Below, one piece after another: positions 1 through 12,080 of a stretch of DNA of 64,000 bases. The first letter of the stretch is position 1; the number at the start of each line of letters is the position of its first letter. The notes under the pieces were generated by a model, which did no database searches, was not told the origin of the DNA, and saw only the letters and a program-made list of their open reading frames with translations. Both the position numbers and the translations under genes were made by a program. Source of the stretch: Aspidapion aeneum (taxonomy: Eukaryota; Arthropoda; Insecta; Coleoptera; Brentidae); the NCBI GenBank assembly GCA_963576565.1, contig CAUYVT010000092.1:124001-188000 (forward strand), given 5' to 3'.

Positions 1-2033
1 ACGCAGGCGTCGTATATTTTCGTGTAGAAGAGGAAAACAATATATCTGTTTCTCTCATATCTGCAAAATCTAGGGTCGCGCCTATAAAGTCACAAACTTT
101 GGCTAGGCTAGAACTCCTAGGCGCATTTCTTTTAAGCGAATTAATTGACTTCGTTTTATCTATCTATGAAGGAAAAATAACTTTTACAAATATCGTTACT
201 TTCTGCGATTCGCAAGTCGTATTGCATTGGCTTTCATCCCCTCCTAATCGCTGGCAAACCTTTGTTGGAAATCGAGTCAGTAGAATCCAAGAAATCATTC
301 CCTCAAACTCATGGCGCTACATTCCTTCTGCTTTAAATGCAGCCGATATTGCGTCACGAGGGGCCACCCCTTCACAGCTCATGTCACATGACATGTGGTG
401 GAACGCACCGTCGTTTTTGTGGTCTCCCGAAAACGAATGGCCCGATTTTCATAAATCAAAAATGCCGATTGATTTCGGAGATATTAATCTGGAGGAAAAG
501 CCAAAGGTCTGTTGCAATGCGATAATTGACGTTAACTTCTTAGATCAGCTTCTTATCAAATATTCATCTATATCAAAAATTCAACGTATCATTTGTTATG
601 TCCTTCGAATAGTTAACCTTTTTCAAAACCATTCCTATCAAAAACCCACTAAGCCACCGGACCAAAAAATTATTTTTGAAAATATTGTTTTTCCTACCAC
701 CGGTGAGATGCAAAGTGCGTTATACCTTCTTATCAAACGCGTTCAAGGTTCTTGCTTTTCTGAGCTTTTTTCCGCGTTATCTAAGGATAAACCAATACCG
801 AAACCTTTTCGAAAACTTTCATCTTTTCTTGATGAAAATAATATCATTAGAGTCGGTGGCATATTACAAAAATCTGACCTTTTGTCTTATTCTGCAAAAC
901 ACCCCGTCTTACTTTCGAGTAACCATCGTTTAACTACTCTTCTTATCGAGTCCGCTCATCGACAATACCTTCATCCTGGGTTTAAAACATTACATAATCT
1001 GCTTTTACAGCAATTTTGGATATTATCTGCCAGACGGGCAATTCAAAGAACCATATCCAAGTGTTTGCAATGTTTTAGAATCAACCCTAAACCCTATAGA
1101 CCGCCCATAATGAGTTCACTTCCCGCTCATCGAATCAATCAACTTAAACCTTTTTCGAGTGTAGCTATCGACTTTTGTGGACCTTTCTTTGTGATTCCTC
1201 ATCGTTACCGTGGTTGTAAAGCTTTCAAATCGTATGTCTGTGTGTTTGTCTGTACGGCCACACATTGCGTGCATTTGGAATTAACCATGGAACTGTCCAC
1301 CGAAGGGTTTGTAGGTGCATTCCATCGATTTAGTTCCAGACGTGTAAGCGTGACGCAATGCTGGTCAGGTCAGGGCAGTAATTTTGTAGGGTTTCGTAAC
1401 CAATTACTTGATTACGCAAGAAGTGCGTCCACCAGACTTTCTATTCGTTGGCATCTGGGACCTCCTCTCAGTCCACATTTCAATGGCCTGGCAAAAGCTG
1501 GCGTCAAAAGTTTTAAAACTCACTTTGTTCGAGTTGTCGGCGACCAGAAGTTGTCTATCATGGAAATGTCCACCCTTACCTGTCGCATAGAAGCTGTACT
1601 TAATAGTCGCCCTTTATCTCCTGCCTCTTCAGACCCACACGATCTTCAACCTCTTACCCCTGGGCATTTTTTGACCCTTGAACCTCTTAATTCAGAAATT
1701 CCGGAGTCAGATTTGTCCGAGGTTCCCCTAAATCGGCTCTCGAGATGGCAACTAATCCAACAACTACATAATGATTTTTGGAAAAAGTATTCTGTAGAGT
1801 ATTTGCATACGCTACAACAGCGACACAAGTGGGCGTATTCGTCCCCAAATATCAAATTAAATGATTTGGTTATCATAACGAGTGATCACATTCAGACACC
1901 TTTGAAATAGCCAGTCGGTCGGGTCATCGAACTGCATCCCGGCGGAGACGGTCAGGTGCGTGTTGCGACGGTACAAACGGCTACCGGTGTTTACAAGCGG
2001 CCAGTTGTAAAACTGTGCCTCTTGCCGAATTAA
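1..2033 (+). pseudogene. Pao/BEL retrotransposon polyprotein, 3' part (RNase H, integrase), inactivated
   Basis: Open from the window edge (frame starts at base 3), so the N-terminal part lies outside. The frame reads an RNase H-like segment, then an H2C2 zinc-binding integrase module (HRQYLHPGF ... CLQC, about 950-1085), then the integrase core beginning at VAIDFCGPF, then the C-terminal domain of this family. Three lesions are visible. The second catalytic acidic position, in the block read WSGQGSNF, is Gly (GGT at 1368-1370). The third catalytic position, in GLAKAG, is Lys (AAA at 1494-1496). A TAG at 1908-1910 sits where a Trp codon is expected, because the frame continues as typical family sequence to TAA at 2031-2033. 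The integrase would lack two of its three metal-binding residues. This is a decayed mobile element, not a host gene. The assignment rests on motif order and wording of the conserved blocks. Confidence 0.9.
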
Positions 2034-2256
2034 AAGTAATTTTAATTTTTCTACCTATTGAAGTCAATTATTACAATAGGTAATTCTTTATTATTTTTTT
2101 TTAATTTTGTTTGTTTGTTTTGCCGTTTTCGTTATCTCTAAATAAACTTACGCCACTTATCTGTTTTTCATTCATTTATATTTATCGATCGATCATTTTT
2201 TATATCTATATCTGTCTGGCTGATATTCTAAAATTGTGTGTTTTGGAGGGCAGTTA

Positions 2257-2495
2257 TGTTAGCTCCCGCTAAATTTCGCGGTTGTTTGTAAAAACCACAC
2301 AACTGGAGGACGGACAGAGTACATTTTCGCGCATTTTGGACATGCGCACCAAGAATCAGTGAGATCTTTTTTCGACCGCCTCGAGAAAATGGCGTGTTAA
2401 TTTCTTTCTCCAACTATTTCAAATTTCTACACTTAAAAGTGCTCGATTTTGGTGTACTAAAGCATAGAACTAGAAACTTCAGCCCTTCAGCTACG
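2257..2495 (+). repeat. Probable 3' LTR of the Pao/BEL element
   Basis: After the coding frame there are about 220 bp of untranslated sequence, a purine-rich tract (TTTTGGAGGGCAG, 2242-2254) and then TGTTAGCTCCCGC, a TG start in the place expected for an LTR. The far end is not fixed because no second LTR is in the window. At 2496 TGGTGCC begins, which resembles a primer-binding-site start and is followed by a good splice donor (CTG/GTGAGT near 2559). If so, leader sequence follows the LTR, which would mean a tandem or rearranged copy. The boundaries are inference. Confidence 0.4.
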
Positions 2496-2559
2496 TGGTG
2501 CCATCATTAGATCCAGACAGGGGCCCCTTGGAACGTGGAGAAATTGGCTGCAAACTGGT

Positions 2560-4040
2560 GAGTGCTTTGTTTCTGATTTCCGTTGTGTGGTACCAACAAT
2601 TAACCTATGGACCTTAATTATTTCGTGATTTCATATCAATATATTTATGTTTGTTCGCGCTTCATTTAATTAAAATATCTACAGTCCACTGCAGTTATCG
2701 TTTTTCTAACTGCGGGCAAACACTTATTGCATTTCTAAAAAAATTATAATGTCAAAATGTACTGGAAATTGGGAGGAGAAACGTTACCAGTGTCTCTTAA
2801 TTTTTATATTTTAATTAATTTTTTTAATTTTATTTAAAAAATCATTTATTGAGATAAAATACTTAATAAAACGATAAACCAACAAACGAAAAACATTCAT
2901 TTTATTTTTTTACACCCGATAAACAAATTAAAAATCATAGATAGTTAAAAACTATAATATATTAAACATATTATAGTAACAGGCAGGAACATTATGTTTT
3001 GTAATTAAAATTATTTTCCCCGCCCCCCACCGTTATGTCACGGATTTTTATGTAAGCTTATGAAGTGGGATAAGGAAAACCAACAATTTAAAATTCTGAA
3101 TTAAAAAAATATATTTATATGACTTAGCAACTAAAAAAAATTTTTTTAAATTAATCTAGGGACTGTAAAAACCTGTAACAACCTTGCATTGCCAACGAGA
3201 CGATTTTATAAATTATTATAGTCTTATTTAAAAAAAATCGAGTGATCATTTAGTTTATCAATCAAATAAAAAAATGCGATTTTTTTGACGATTATAGAAA
3301 GTAGCGATTCACGTGATCATTCGAATGATAATCCGATTTTTAATGTCATTCGAATAATAAACATCCGATTATTACAAACATGTGATCCTGCCCAACACTA
3401 ATTTTGATCTAACTATCTACTTTTTGAACCAATGGTTTTAAACCAACTTTTTTCGAATAAAATTCCACGACTTGTACGTTTTTTTGTGGAAATCATAAAA
3501 ATTAATCGGAAATCACTTATAAGATTTTGAAAAATCATTTAGAAATCGCATGGGAACAGCGGAAATCTTTTTAAATCGTAAAAATTACATAATAAGGTAC
3601 CATACAAATCACCAAGAAAATCACATAAATCGCGGACATAATTAATTTATCCTAAGATTACTGTTTTTTGTAGCTGTACGGAGTATAAATATGGGGCAAA
3701 CCCATACATTCCCACACGCGATGCTTGAAGCCAGGACCCCCGTTTAATTCTTAATGGTTCTTTTTCGGGCATACAGGATTTCGGTTACTGCACATGCGTC
3801 AGTTTTGGTGGTTTTGGAACATACTCCTTTACGTCACCACATTATTTGACAATTGTCAAAAATTTAGGGTTATGTATTTTTTTTTTTAACTAAACTGAAA
3901 AATTATCAAATTGGATTGGATTAAAATTTAATTTTTCTAAAATTAATTGTGCAGACTTATTGTGGACACAATGAAGAGTGTTTAATGGCACCTGTAAACC
4001 CCTCTTAACTTTATGAACAAACTATAAAGACAAATACATG
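2560..4040. other. AT-rich stretch without recognised features
   Basis: About 1.5 kb with A/T runs and no frame or splice-flanked exon that I could support on either strand. Nothing here looks like an RNA gene. Confidence 0.5.
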
Positions 4041-5605
4041 TACAGGGTGTCCCAAATTGGGCACTTTTAGGGGATTTAAGGTACTTCCAGGGGAGACAGA
4101 GAAAAACTGACCACGCATTGCGAGGCTCAAATTTCAAGAGAAGACTTATAGTGAAAACCGCATTTTGAAATATCGTCTCGTCTTTGAGCTACGGGGGCTT
4201 TTTGAAAAGTCTGCATTTTGAAAGGGGGTCTATAACTTCGTTATTAGTGGAAATTTTGATTTAGAGTAAATTGCAATTTTATAGACTTTACCACGAGGAA
4301 TTCACCTGCTAAATTAAATTTTAACTGTCACTTTTATTTTTTGAGATATGACATAAAGTTGCATTTTTTCTTATGGAATGGCCTATATTTTAATTAATAT
4401 TCGAATTTGTCATTGAATTCTTTTCAAAATGATGTATCATATGTTATAGTTTTATTGAGCGGTTTCGGAGATAATTAAAGTTTTTTATTTTTGTCTAGTA
4501 TGCGTTGAATGACGTCATGCGCCATTGACATGAAAGCTTGCAGTCAAATCCTACTTCAATGCTCCTATAGTTTTGTTGTTTGATATTATGCAAATTAAGT
4601 TGGCCTTGCGTCTTGGCATTTTGTCATTGTTTTCAATTGTTTAAACAATTTGACATTACGCTTTGATATGAAATTATTTTGCACAAAAGCGTTTTTAATT
4701 TTATTTTCAAATATGTATCAAAACGATGAAAAGTATGACATGTTAAAATGTTACTGGGAAAGTAATGATAATCGACAGGGCGCTGGAAACTTATATCTTT
4801 AAAGGTATCCCGAACGAAGACAACCGTATATGGATATATTTCCAAAGTTGAAAAGGAACCTTGTTCAGTACGGCTTTTTTCAAAACGGCGGGCCAAAATA
4901 TATGACGTTAGGAGGGACCGTGAGTTAGAGGAGATAGGCATTATTGGTCAGTTAGAACAAAATAATTCGCGATCATTGAGACAATTAGAACTTCAATCCA
5001 CCGAACACTTAAACGGAATAATTATAAGCTTTGAGGGCCGTCAGTTGAATTATAATGTTTTCAAACTAGGCTTACTGTACTTTTGACTGTGTAAAATAAT
5101 AAAAATACTGGAGTGCCTTGACTTGCCTCAGCAAGAAATCATAGCGCACTAGAAAGAAGTGAAAAAGCTGAATATCTCCTAAACCGCTCAATCAAACTAT
5201 GACATATGATACATCATTTTGAAAAGAATTCAATGACGAATTCGAAAATTAATTAAAATATAGGCCATTCCATAAGAAAAAATGCAACTTTATGTCATAT
5301 CTCAAAAACTAAAAGTGACAGTTAAAATTTAATTTAGCGGGTGAATTCCTCGTGTCAAAGTCTATAAAATTGCAATTTACTCTAAATCAAAATTTCCACT
5401 AATAACGAAGTTATAGACCCCCTTCCAAAATGCAGACTTTTAAGAAAGCCCCCGTAGCTCAAAGACGAGACGATATTTAAAAAGGCGGCTTTCACTATAA
5501 GTCTTCTCTTGAAATTTGAGCCTCGCAATGCGTGGTTAGTTTTTCTCTGTCTCCCCTAGAAGTACCTTAAACCCCCTAAAAGTGCCCAATTTGGGACACC
5601 CTGTA
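4041..5605. mobile_element. Tc1/mariner-like DNA transposon with ~450-bp terminal inverted repeats
   Basis: The ends read TACAGGGTGTCCC and GGGACACCCTGTA, so a TA target duplication brackets CAGGG...CCCTG. The inverted arms run from about 4041 to 4480 and 5160 to 5605 and stay roughly 90 percent alike over about 440 bp, far longer than a usual mariner end. The core between the arms holds a broken DUF4817-type helix-turn-helix fragment and no transposase catalytic domain, so the copy is non-autonomous. Elements with similar TACAGGG ends recur at 7622, 22634, 35574 and 45302. Confidence 0.85.
4713..5086 (+). pseudogene. Broken DUF4817 helix-turn-helix fragment inside the transposon
   Basis: The reading starts with an ATG at 4713 (MYQNDEKYDMLKCYWESND), meets an in-frame TAA before RYPERRQPY, and then shifts frame near 4880 into DVRRDRELEEIGIIGQLEQN, ending at TGA 5084-5086. 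The wording matches the DUF4817-type N-terminal helix-turn-helix region seen in proteins of insect mobile elements. At least one nonsense codon and one frameshift make it non-functional. Its position between the two long inverted arms says it is a remnant of the element's own gene or of a captured one. I see no DDE catalytic part. Confidence 0.7.
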
Positions 5606-6447
5606 CTTGCCTATGGAATGGCACTCCCTTACTTCTCTCGGACATTTTTCCACAAACCGCACATGCTTTACATGAATTATTTTTCATTTTTCACAGAAAA
5701 AAACATATCTTTGCACGACAAACGCAATACACCGCAAGATGTAAATAAACAACAAATACTCACACAGCAGCTGTGTGTCATCGTGACAAAACACACGCAT
5801 GAGCACTTTAAAATTCGGGTCTGCGAATAAAAATTTTCCATTGTTTCCAAAGCAAGCTATGAGTGCTTCACTTTTCGTTCTTTTGAACATGTATTTATGC
5901 TCTTTGCATTTGCAATACTTTGTTTCAGTTACAATATCTTTTCTAAATGTGAGCTTTATGTACTCTGGGTTCTCAGGAGTTATTATAAAGCTGGTGTAAT
6001 TGCATGGCATAGAACGGTGATTTTTTTAAAGCTATTTATTTTAATATTTACGCAAGGAAAGCTCAACAAGGAGGGCAATCATTTCAATACATCGTAAAAA
6101 GAATATTGTTAAGTTAAAAAAAATTGGTTTAGTTAACCAAATAATATTGTTACACAGGGTTTATCAGGGCCACTGAAAATTTACAATAGCTATAGGTTTT
6201 AAACCAAGAAAGATAGGACAAAACTAAAAAATTCCGTTTCTATAAAATCAAGGGGGAATAAAAATGACGTATTTTTCAAACCACTCCTACCCATAGTGAA
6301 ATTGAAAAACTACCCTTTCAATAAAAAAATAGGTAAAAATCAATTTAAAAAAAAATCATTGTTCAGCATAAATTACAAATAGGGGAATGAAGCGACCTAG
6401 CAAAATTCAAATGAAGAATTTTTTAATCAACCGCGACCTACCACTCA
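5606..6447. other. Non-coding stretch
   Basis: The overlapping short frames on both strands here have no recognisable domains and no splice context. The sequence is AT-rich with small palindromes such as the one around 5762-5778. Confidence 0.4.
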
Positions 6448-6882
6448 AGCACCTGACAGTTTTCAGTTTTTTGTTATAGACTGTTTATTATTTATTATTT
6501 TTAAATAATTGGTTCGGTTGGGTCGCGAAAACACGTTGTTCGAAAACCATTTTTTTGAAAGTAATAGTTGAAAACATTTTCTTCGAATGAAAATTTGTTC
6601 GAAAACAGTTTCTTCGAACGGAAATTAGTTCGAAAATAGTTTCTTCGAACGGAAATTGGTTCGAAAACATTTTCTTCGAACGGAAATTTGTTCGAAAACA
6701 TTTTGTTTGAACGGAAATTTGTTCGAAAACACTTTGTTCGAACGGAAATTTGTTCGAAAACATTTTGTTCGAACGGAAATTTGTTCGAAAACATTTTGTT
6801 CGAACGGAAATTTAACAGCACCTGACAGTTTTCAGTTTTTTGTTATAGACTGTTTATTATTTATTATTTTTGAATAATTGGT
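6448..6882. repeat. 31-bp tandem repeat array inside a 66-bp direct duplication
   Basis: Units starting GTTCGAAAAC lie at 6538, 6567, 6597, 6628, 6659, 6690, 6721, 6752 and 6783. The last seven are exactly 31 bp apart and contain the palindrome TTCGAA. The array is bracketed by two near-identical 66-bp copies (6448-6513 and 6817-6882) that begin AGCACCTGACAGTTTTCAG. Because 31 is not a multiple of three, three units make a 31-residue repeat in every frame, which explains the long minus-strand frames here; I do not regard them as genes. Confidence 0.9.
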
Positions 6883-7141
6883 GATGCAGTTAATTACTTT
6901 AGGGATGCCTTTATAGGATATAATTCCATTCTGGAATAAGTTGAAGGTAAAACAGTTTTTAGAACTCTGACCCACTATGGACCACATGTCCCAGTATAGA
7001 CCATGGGTGGTCCATAGTGCGACGCCATATTGGTCCATAGTGGGACACATACAGGTCTATACTGGGACCTGAGGTTTTATACTGGAAAATGTTTAAGGTT
7101 TATATAGCGTGGTGCTCACTTGGAGTGTGCTAATAGATGAA

Positions 7142-7430
7142 GGCGGGCTCAAACGACTCGTGTACTTGGAAAATACACAATTATTTGCGTACTTGGCAAG
7201 TATACGAGCTTTGCGAATGTACAATTTACAAGTACGAGAGCGTGAACATACAACAGTACTTGGCAAGTGTACGAATAATCGTAAGCCCTTTGACTCGGTC
7301 CATTTTTACCGACCACAAATGGAAAACCAACGAGTCACAAATAATTGTACAAGTAACCCACTCACACGACATGGCAAGTATACGCAAGTAACAGTTATTC
7401 GCCAAGTACACGAGTCGTTTGATCCCGGCT
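7142..7430. mobile_element. MITE-like element built from ACTTGGCAAGT palindromes
   Basis: Inverted ends of about 27 bp (7144-7169 and 7402-7429) share TCAAACGACTCGTGTACTTGG. The interior repeats GTACTTGGCAAGTRTACG at about 7190 and 7256, with partial copies near 7164, 7232, 7371 and 7402. A GGC on each side could be a 3-bp target duplication, but this is weak. The element has no coding capacity. Confidence 0.7.
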
Positions 7431-7621
7431 TTAGAAAGGTATCAGATCTGTCGTGGATTCATTTATTAAATTAACCCTGTAACTGCACACTTATTTTTTG
7501 TTACATAAACTGCACATTTGGGTTTCTGAGATCCCATTAGATCTTACTGTTTAATTTTGACAGATGCTTGTTTTTGGTGGTACTTTAAAAAAATATATTA
7601 CTAGACATACCTATATCTATA

Positions 7622-8412
7622 TACAGGGTGACCCATGACTTAAGGGCCATAGTACAGCAGGTGATAGAGGAGGTTATTTCCGAGAAAAAACTTTATATAA
7701 CATGGGGGTCAACACACATCTGTTTTTAAGATATAGGATTGGGGGGTTAGAGGAGTTAGATGGGTGGGGGGAGTTAGAGGAGTGTGGGGGAAAAGGGTTT
7801 TAGAAAAAAAATAAAATCTGTTACAGATAGCTGAATGCTCATCTAATTGTGATTGAAAAATGTAATATTCTTTTTTTTTGATAAAATTATAAGTTGAGAA
7901 GATACAGGCTGTCAAAATAACCTCCAAAAATGTATACAAAATAATAATTTTTTAAAAAATTTAATTTTTTCTTACTTATTCCATGGATCACCTAACAAAT
8001 CTTTTAAAAACATCAATAATTTATAACTTATTTACCATGTCTCGCTAGAGAGAACAAAAAATAATAAAAAAAAACATTGCGTTTAATATGGCATTCATAC
8101 AAATTTATACCAAAAAAATATTTTTTCCCTCGATTTTTCCTAAAAAAAATTGACCGACTAATTTTTTTTTAAATTATTTTTATTTCAATTTATGGCTCTT
8201 GTTCTAATACACGACTTTACCCGATTTCATATTTTTACTGCGTTTTTTTTTAAGTTATTATCAAAAAAGTTTAAAAAATCGCCCAACTTTGATGGTCTGT
8301 ATCTCGACAAAGAAAGATTTTTGACCCATGCATTATAGGAACTTTTTTATCAGACATGACCTCCTCTATCACCTGTTGGCCTATGGCCCCTGAGCTATGA
8401 GACACCCTACAT
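7622..8412. mobile_element. Non-autonomous TACAGGG-end element
   Basis: The left end is TACAGGGTGACCCATGAC. The right end, read on the other strand, gives GGGTGTCTCATAGCTCAGGG. Both arms share AACAGGTGATAGAGGAGGT-like sequence, so the inverted arms run to about 60-70 bp with mismatches. The interior is homopolymer-rich with GGGTTAGAGGAG microrepeats near 7741-7790 and has no frame of note. Confidence 0.7.
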
Positions 8413-8555
8413 AAGCATTTTTTTATTGTTTACTTTTTATGTCGGGATAAAATATACTCTAATGTGCAAACTAGAAGCAAAATTTATATTATTGTCCAGG
8501 TACAATAATTTCTGAGACCCCAGTGTAGAGTTTTAGAGTTAATAAGTCTTTATAC

Positions 8556-8701
8556 CATGGGCGCACTCAGGGGGGGGAGCTCGGGACCTTAGATTTTTTT
8601 ACATATTTATATTTTATGAAAAAACACGAAAAATAGCCTGAAGTTCGACATCATGAGGCGTCGCCCCCCCCCCCCAAGACATATTCCTGGGTGCTTCACT
8701 G
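8556..8701. mobile_element. Short hAT-like MITE with internal G and C tracts
   Basis: The ends read CATGGGCGCACTCAGG and, on the other strand, CAGTGAAGCACCCAGG, each followed inward by a poly-G tract. TTTATAC occurs on both sides (8-bp blocks CTTTATAC and GTTTATAC differ at one base), as expected for a hAT target duplication. Relatives lie at 13812, 40487, 43945, 46125 and 47204. Confidence 0.7.
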
Positions 8702-10137
8702 TTTATACGTAATTTTGTGTGTTAAACAAGCACTATTTATGTATGTTCTCTTATTGTTCCATTATGGACCATACCAAAATTTACAAATTATTACATTTTT
8801 GTCACATTCTTAAAGTCGGAAACACATAATGCGACATTTAATTCCCAGAATTATACCTCTAACCCATAGCTTCAAATCAATATAAACAATTTTGTAAAAA
8901 TATCGCAACCAAAAAGTCACAGAGTTTAACAGAATCTTGAAAATGTACAAAATAAAAACTTGCTTACCTTTTTTTTAATAAACCCTTATTTTCAAAGATT
9001 TTAAAAAAAATTATGGTTAGCTAATTTTTACAGTGTTATCAAGCGTTTCGTCCCACAATGGACCGTGTCCCACTAGACCCCCTACCTATTTTTCAAACCA
9101 CCCGACCTTCCCCTCAAGCACCACCCCCACGCACTTATACAGTAAATCTTGATCACTACTTTTGGTAAGCCTCAAGTCATACTTAGTGGACTTGAAGTTT
9201 TACCAAGATAAATTTTACCCCAGATAAGTTTTGTTTGTAAAATGAATCCGCCACTAACATATAGATTTTATTTTCAGATTAGTTATATCAGTCAATTTTT
9301 TAAACTTGGGGATGGTTTGATATTTTGGTGTAGAAAGGGTTCTACATCTGCGGGGACAGTATCGTTTGAAAAAAAACATATTTTTACAGTTTTTGTACAG
9401 AAATATTAAAAACAATTTTAAACCGAGAAAGGACTTGGGGGATTTTGCAACCGACGCGACGGTTGAAAACATCTCGATTGGCTTAACAGGCATCTGCGCC
9501 AAGTAAGTGAAGGCAGGATTCGGTTAGCTTAGTTTGGCGTCTCATCGCAAAGGTGGTGCCAGCAGTATAAAAAACTTAACTTTATTTTTTGAGTAAGGAA
9601 ATTCTTTTTATGGCAAATGTAGTAGAGAACTCGTGCAGCATTTCTGTTTGGTTTATGAAGAACCTACCTCCAGGTCCTACTTTTGGATCCTTGTATATAG
9701 GTAGGTAAATGCATGTATCAATAATTTATAAGCGCCCATTCCTGTAACCTTAACTAATGGAAAACTCCAAAAGATTTAATTTATTCCCAGAACGAATGCG
9801 AAAAAAAGTCGAGGGCGAATCAAGGAAAGGGCGCGCAAAAACTCAAAAGTTTTCCAACGAACTTTTTTTATTAACTTTTGCCCCAGAAATGATGGCAAGT
9901 TAAGCTTCCAGTTGTTGGAAAAATAGAGGAAAATATTAACAAAAATAAGGATCGTCTAAAAAGAATTGGGTGTATTTTTTGTAGCTACATTCAATAACTA
10001 AATTGCGGTAAAAGCAAAATTAGTTTGTGACACCTGACCAAACTTAACTCTAAACGGTACCCACTCCCCTGCTCAGGTATGAATGAGGTAATGACCAAAA
10101 AACAGCCTAATTCACCCTAATCAAACCTTATTCCAAT
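8702..10137. other. Non-coding stretch
   Basis: No convincing gene. GTCCCACAATGGACC near 9051 echoes the TGGACC/GGTCCA words at 6970-7060, so the two may be fragments of one older repeat. The minus-strand frame at 9254-9502 has no recognisable motif or splice support. Confidence 0.4.
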
Positions 10138-10330
10138 TTGTATATTCCTTTTAGGTCCTTAAAGGTCCTGCTAAGTCCTTATGGGTCCTGTCGGGACCTG
10201 AGCAATACTGGTCCAAATGATTCCTTACAGGTCCCTGTAAGTTCTGACTGGTCCTTAATTAAAAGTATAATTTCGAGATTTTGTACAGGACCTCACGTAT
10301 TGATCAGCCTCAGTGAGGTCCATATTTTAT
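10138..10330. repeat. GGTCCT-rich degenerate repeat
   Basis: GGTCCT/GGTCC or the reverse GGACC occurs about ten times in under 200 bp, separated by irregular short spacers. The pattern looks like a decayed tandem repeat; no coding frame is supported. Confidence 0.5.
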
Positions 10331-10973
10331 GGTTCTAAGGTTCACCGACTCTTTTTTCATTTCTTAGCGTAGCCTAGTGTGTTAAAATGAATTCACCTTT
10401 TTTCGTGACTTTACTGTTCCTTAAGAGCCGCTTAAAGATGATGTTCAAATAATGTTATCCGTCTGGCATAGCCATAGCAACCGACAATACCTACAAATGA
10501 GCAGAGAGTGTTGTGATTAAATTGAAAGTGTCTTTTTGTGTTTTGTGAGTAAATAAAGTAAGAAACATTACAACACAACAACTTTATTGGTTCTTTTGGC
10601 ACAATGCTTTTGGGAAAAAATATACCTATGTATCCATTACAAAAAGATCTGTGAGGAAGAAAAATAATTTAAATAAAGTTAGATCTTCTTTTTATTACAG
10701 TATTTCATTCCAAAACTGTTGTTCACACCCTGGTGGACGGTACTGCGGTAAGGGTAGGATAGGACTGACCAGTGTATCAAAGCCCTTACATTTATATTAA
10801 ACTGCACTGCATGATGTAACAAGACGATTTTCCTTTCTGACTTTACACTTTACCCAAATGTCATTTTCAGGCCTTTGGTGGTACCGACGAGGACACCCAA
10901 ATTCCACAAAATCAGTATCACCATCACGATTTTATCAGCTATTTTGGGAAGTACTTGGTGTTGTTGTTTTTAC

Positions 10974-11035
10974 TAGAGGCCCTCGATATATTTGACAATT
11001 GTTGGAACAATTATCAAATGTATCGAGGGCCTCTA
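10974..11035. mobile_element. 62-bp hAT-type micro-palindrome, copy 1
   Basis: Nearly perfect hairpin with ends TAGAGGCCCTCGATA and its complement; including the flanking C/G pair the arms match at 29 of 32 positions. Perfect 8-bp direct repeats GTTTTTAC flank it (10966-10973 and 11036-11043), fitting the hAT target consensus nTnnnnAn. TAGAG fits the hAT terminal consensus YARNG. Confidence 0.85.
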
Positions 11036-11851
11036 GTTTTTACATAGTTTAAACATTTTGTTGGTTGAAACAGTGGCGTTGCCTGGTTGGGTCACAAAGT
11101 GGTCGCATCTTAACAAAGGTTAGGAGATTTTTGCTCGGTGCAACAAACTTAAAAATAAGGCATGCTTAACATTAAAGCAATCTAAATTTTAAAAGTCGGT
11201 GCGATGGGCCCTAAAATGTATTGACCTCATTGACCGGCCAAAAAAATTACTTTTTTTAATTTACTGACTGCGTAAATTGGTATTTAGTATTGGTTGTAAG
11301 TAAAATCATTTTTCAGTTTACATTTTATTAATTTAGTTCAAAAACGAGGGTAATAACCTCCTACCAAACATTGATTGTTTATAATAAAATAACACCAGGC
11401 AAGTCTCACAATAAAATAATAATAATATCTAATGCGTGCCGTATGTAGGTATAGTTAGGGATAAAATAAATTTTCTGTTTGCTTGATGATACATATTCAT
11501 TTTACTGTTTCTAGGAAATTTCGTAATATAGAACAATAATAATACATGTAGGTATATCGATACACTAATTCTGATACGTCGTAACCCAAAAAAAAATGAA
11601 AATTCATATTTTTGAGTCAAAGGTTAGTAATTATGCATAGCTATATGCTGCTAAATCCTCGCAACCAAAAAAAAATATAAAACGGTCATTCCCGCGATTT
11701 CTAATAAGTCGCATAATGCTTACACTATGTAATTTGCTTTTAACTTAGGATCAAAGCTGTGATAGTCTGGAAGGGAGCAGAGGGGTGCAAACAGTGAACT
11801 GTCTACTTTTGAAAATTTAAATTAAATCTTTGAAATTTTTCTGGGCTAAAG

Positions 11852-11898
11852 TAAGACCCCTGTATATTATCCAAATATGTCAACATACAGGGACCCTA
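11852..11898. mobile_element. hAT-type micro-palindrome, copy 2 (left arm shortened)
   Basis: The right half (CCAAATATGTCAACATACAG) matches the copy at 25002. The left arm has lost part of its length. The flanks GGCTAAAG (11844-11851) and GGTTAAAG (11899-11906) are 8-bp repeats with one difference. Confidence 0.65.
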
Positions 11899-12080
11899 GG
11901 TTAAAGAAGTGATGAAAAGTTTATTTATTTACTAAATATTTTGGCACAGAAGCCTGACGATACTTAAGGCGCGCAGTGATGATAGACTATCGACTATCTT
12001 TTGTTCATTAGTTGTGAAATTTGACAAATTATTGTAGTGGTTTACATGCTAATCTCTTTTTATTTAAACCCATTTTGCTC

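Noticed and set aside
6538..6813. CRISPR-like regular repeat
   Set aside because: The units are contiguous with no unique spacers, and the setting is a eukaryotic genome.
6488..6821. Two overlapping minus-strand frames of 91 and 106 codons with repeated peptides
   Set aside because: They are translations of the 31-bp tandem repeat; the period is not a multiple of three, so every frame gives the same kind of 31-residue repeat.
7109..7474. 121-codon plus-strand frame
   Set aside because: It lies over the palindromic element at 7142-7430 and shows no domain; the open frame follows from the repeated words.
10701..10960. Exon-like pieces with good splice signals (a short cysteine-containing peptide on plus, a signal-peptide-like frame on minus)
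   Set aside because: Equally good splice sites occur on both strands and neither reading has a credible start-to-stop gene or known family; I could not choose.
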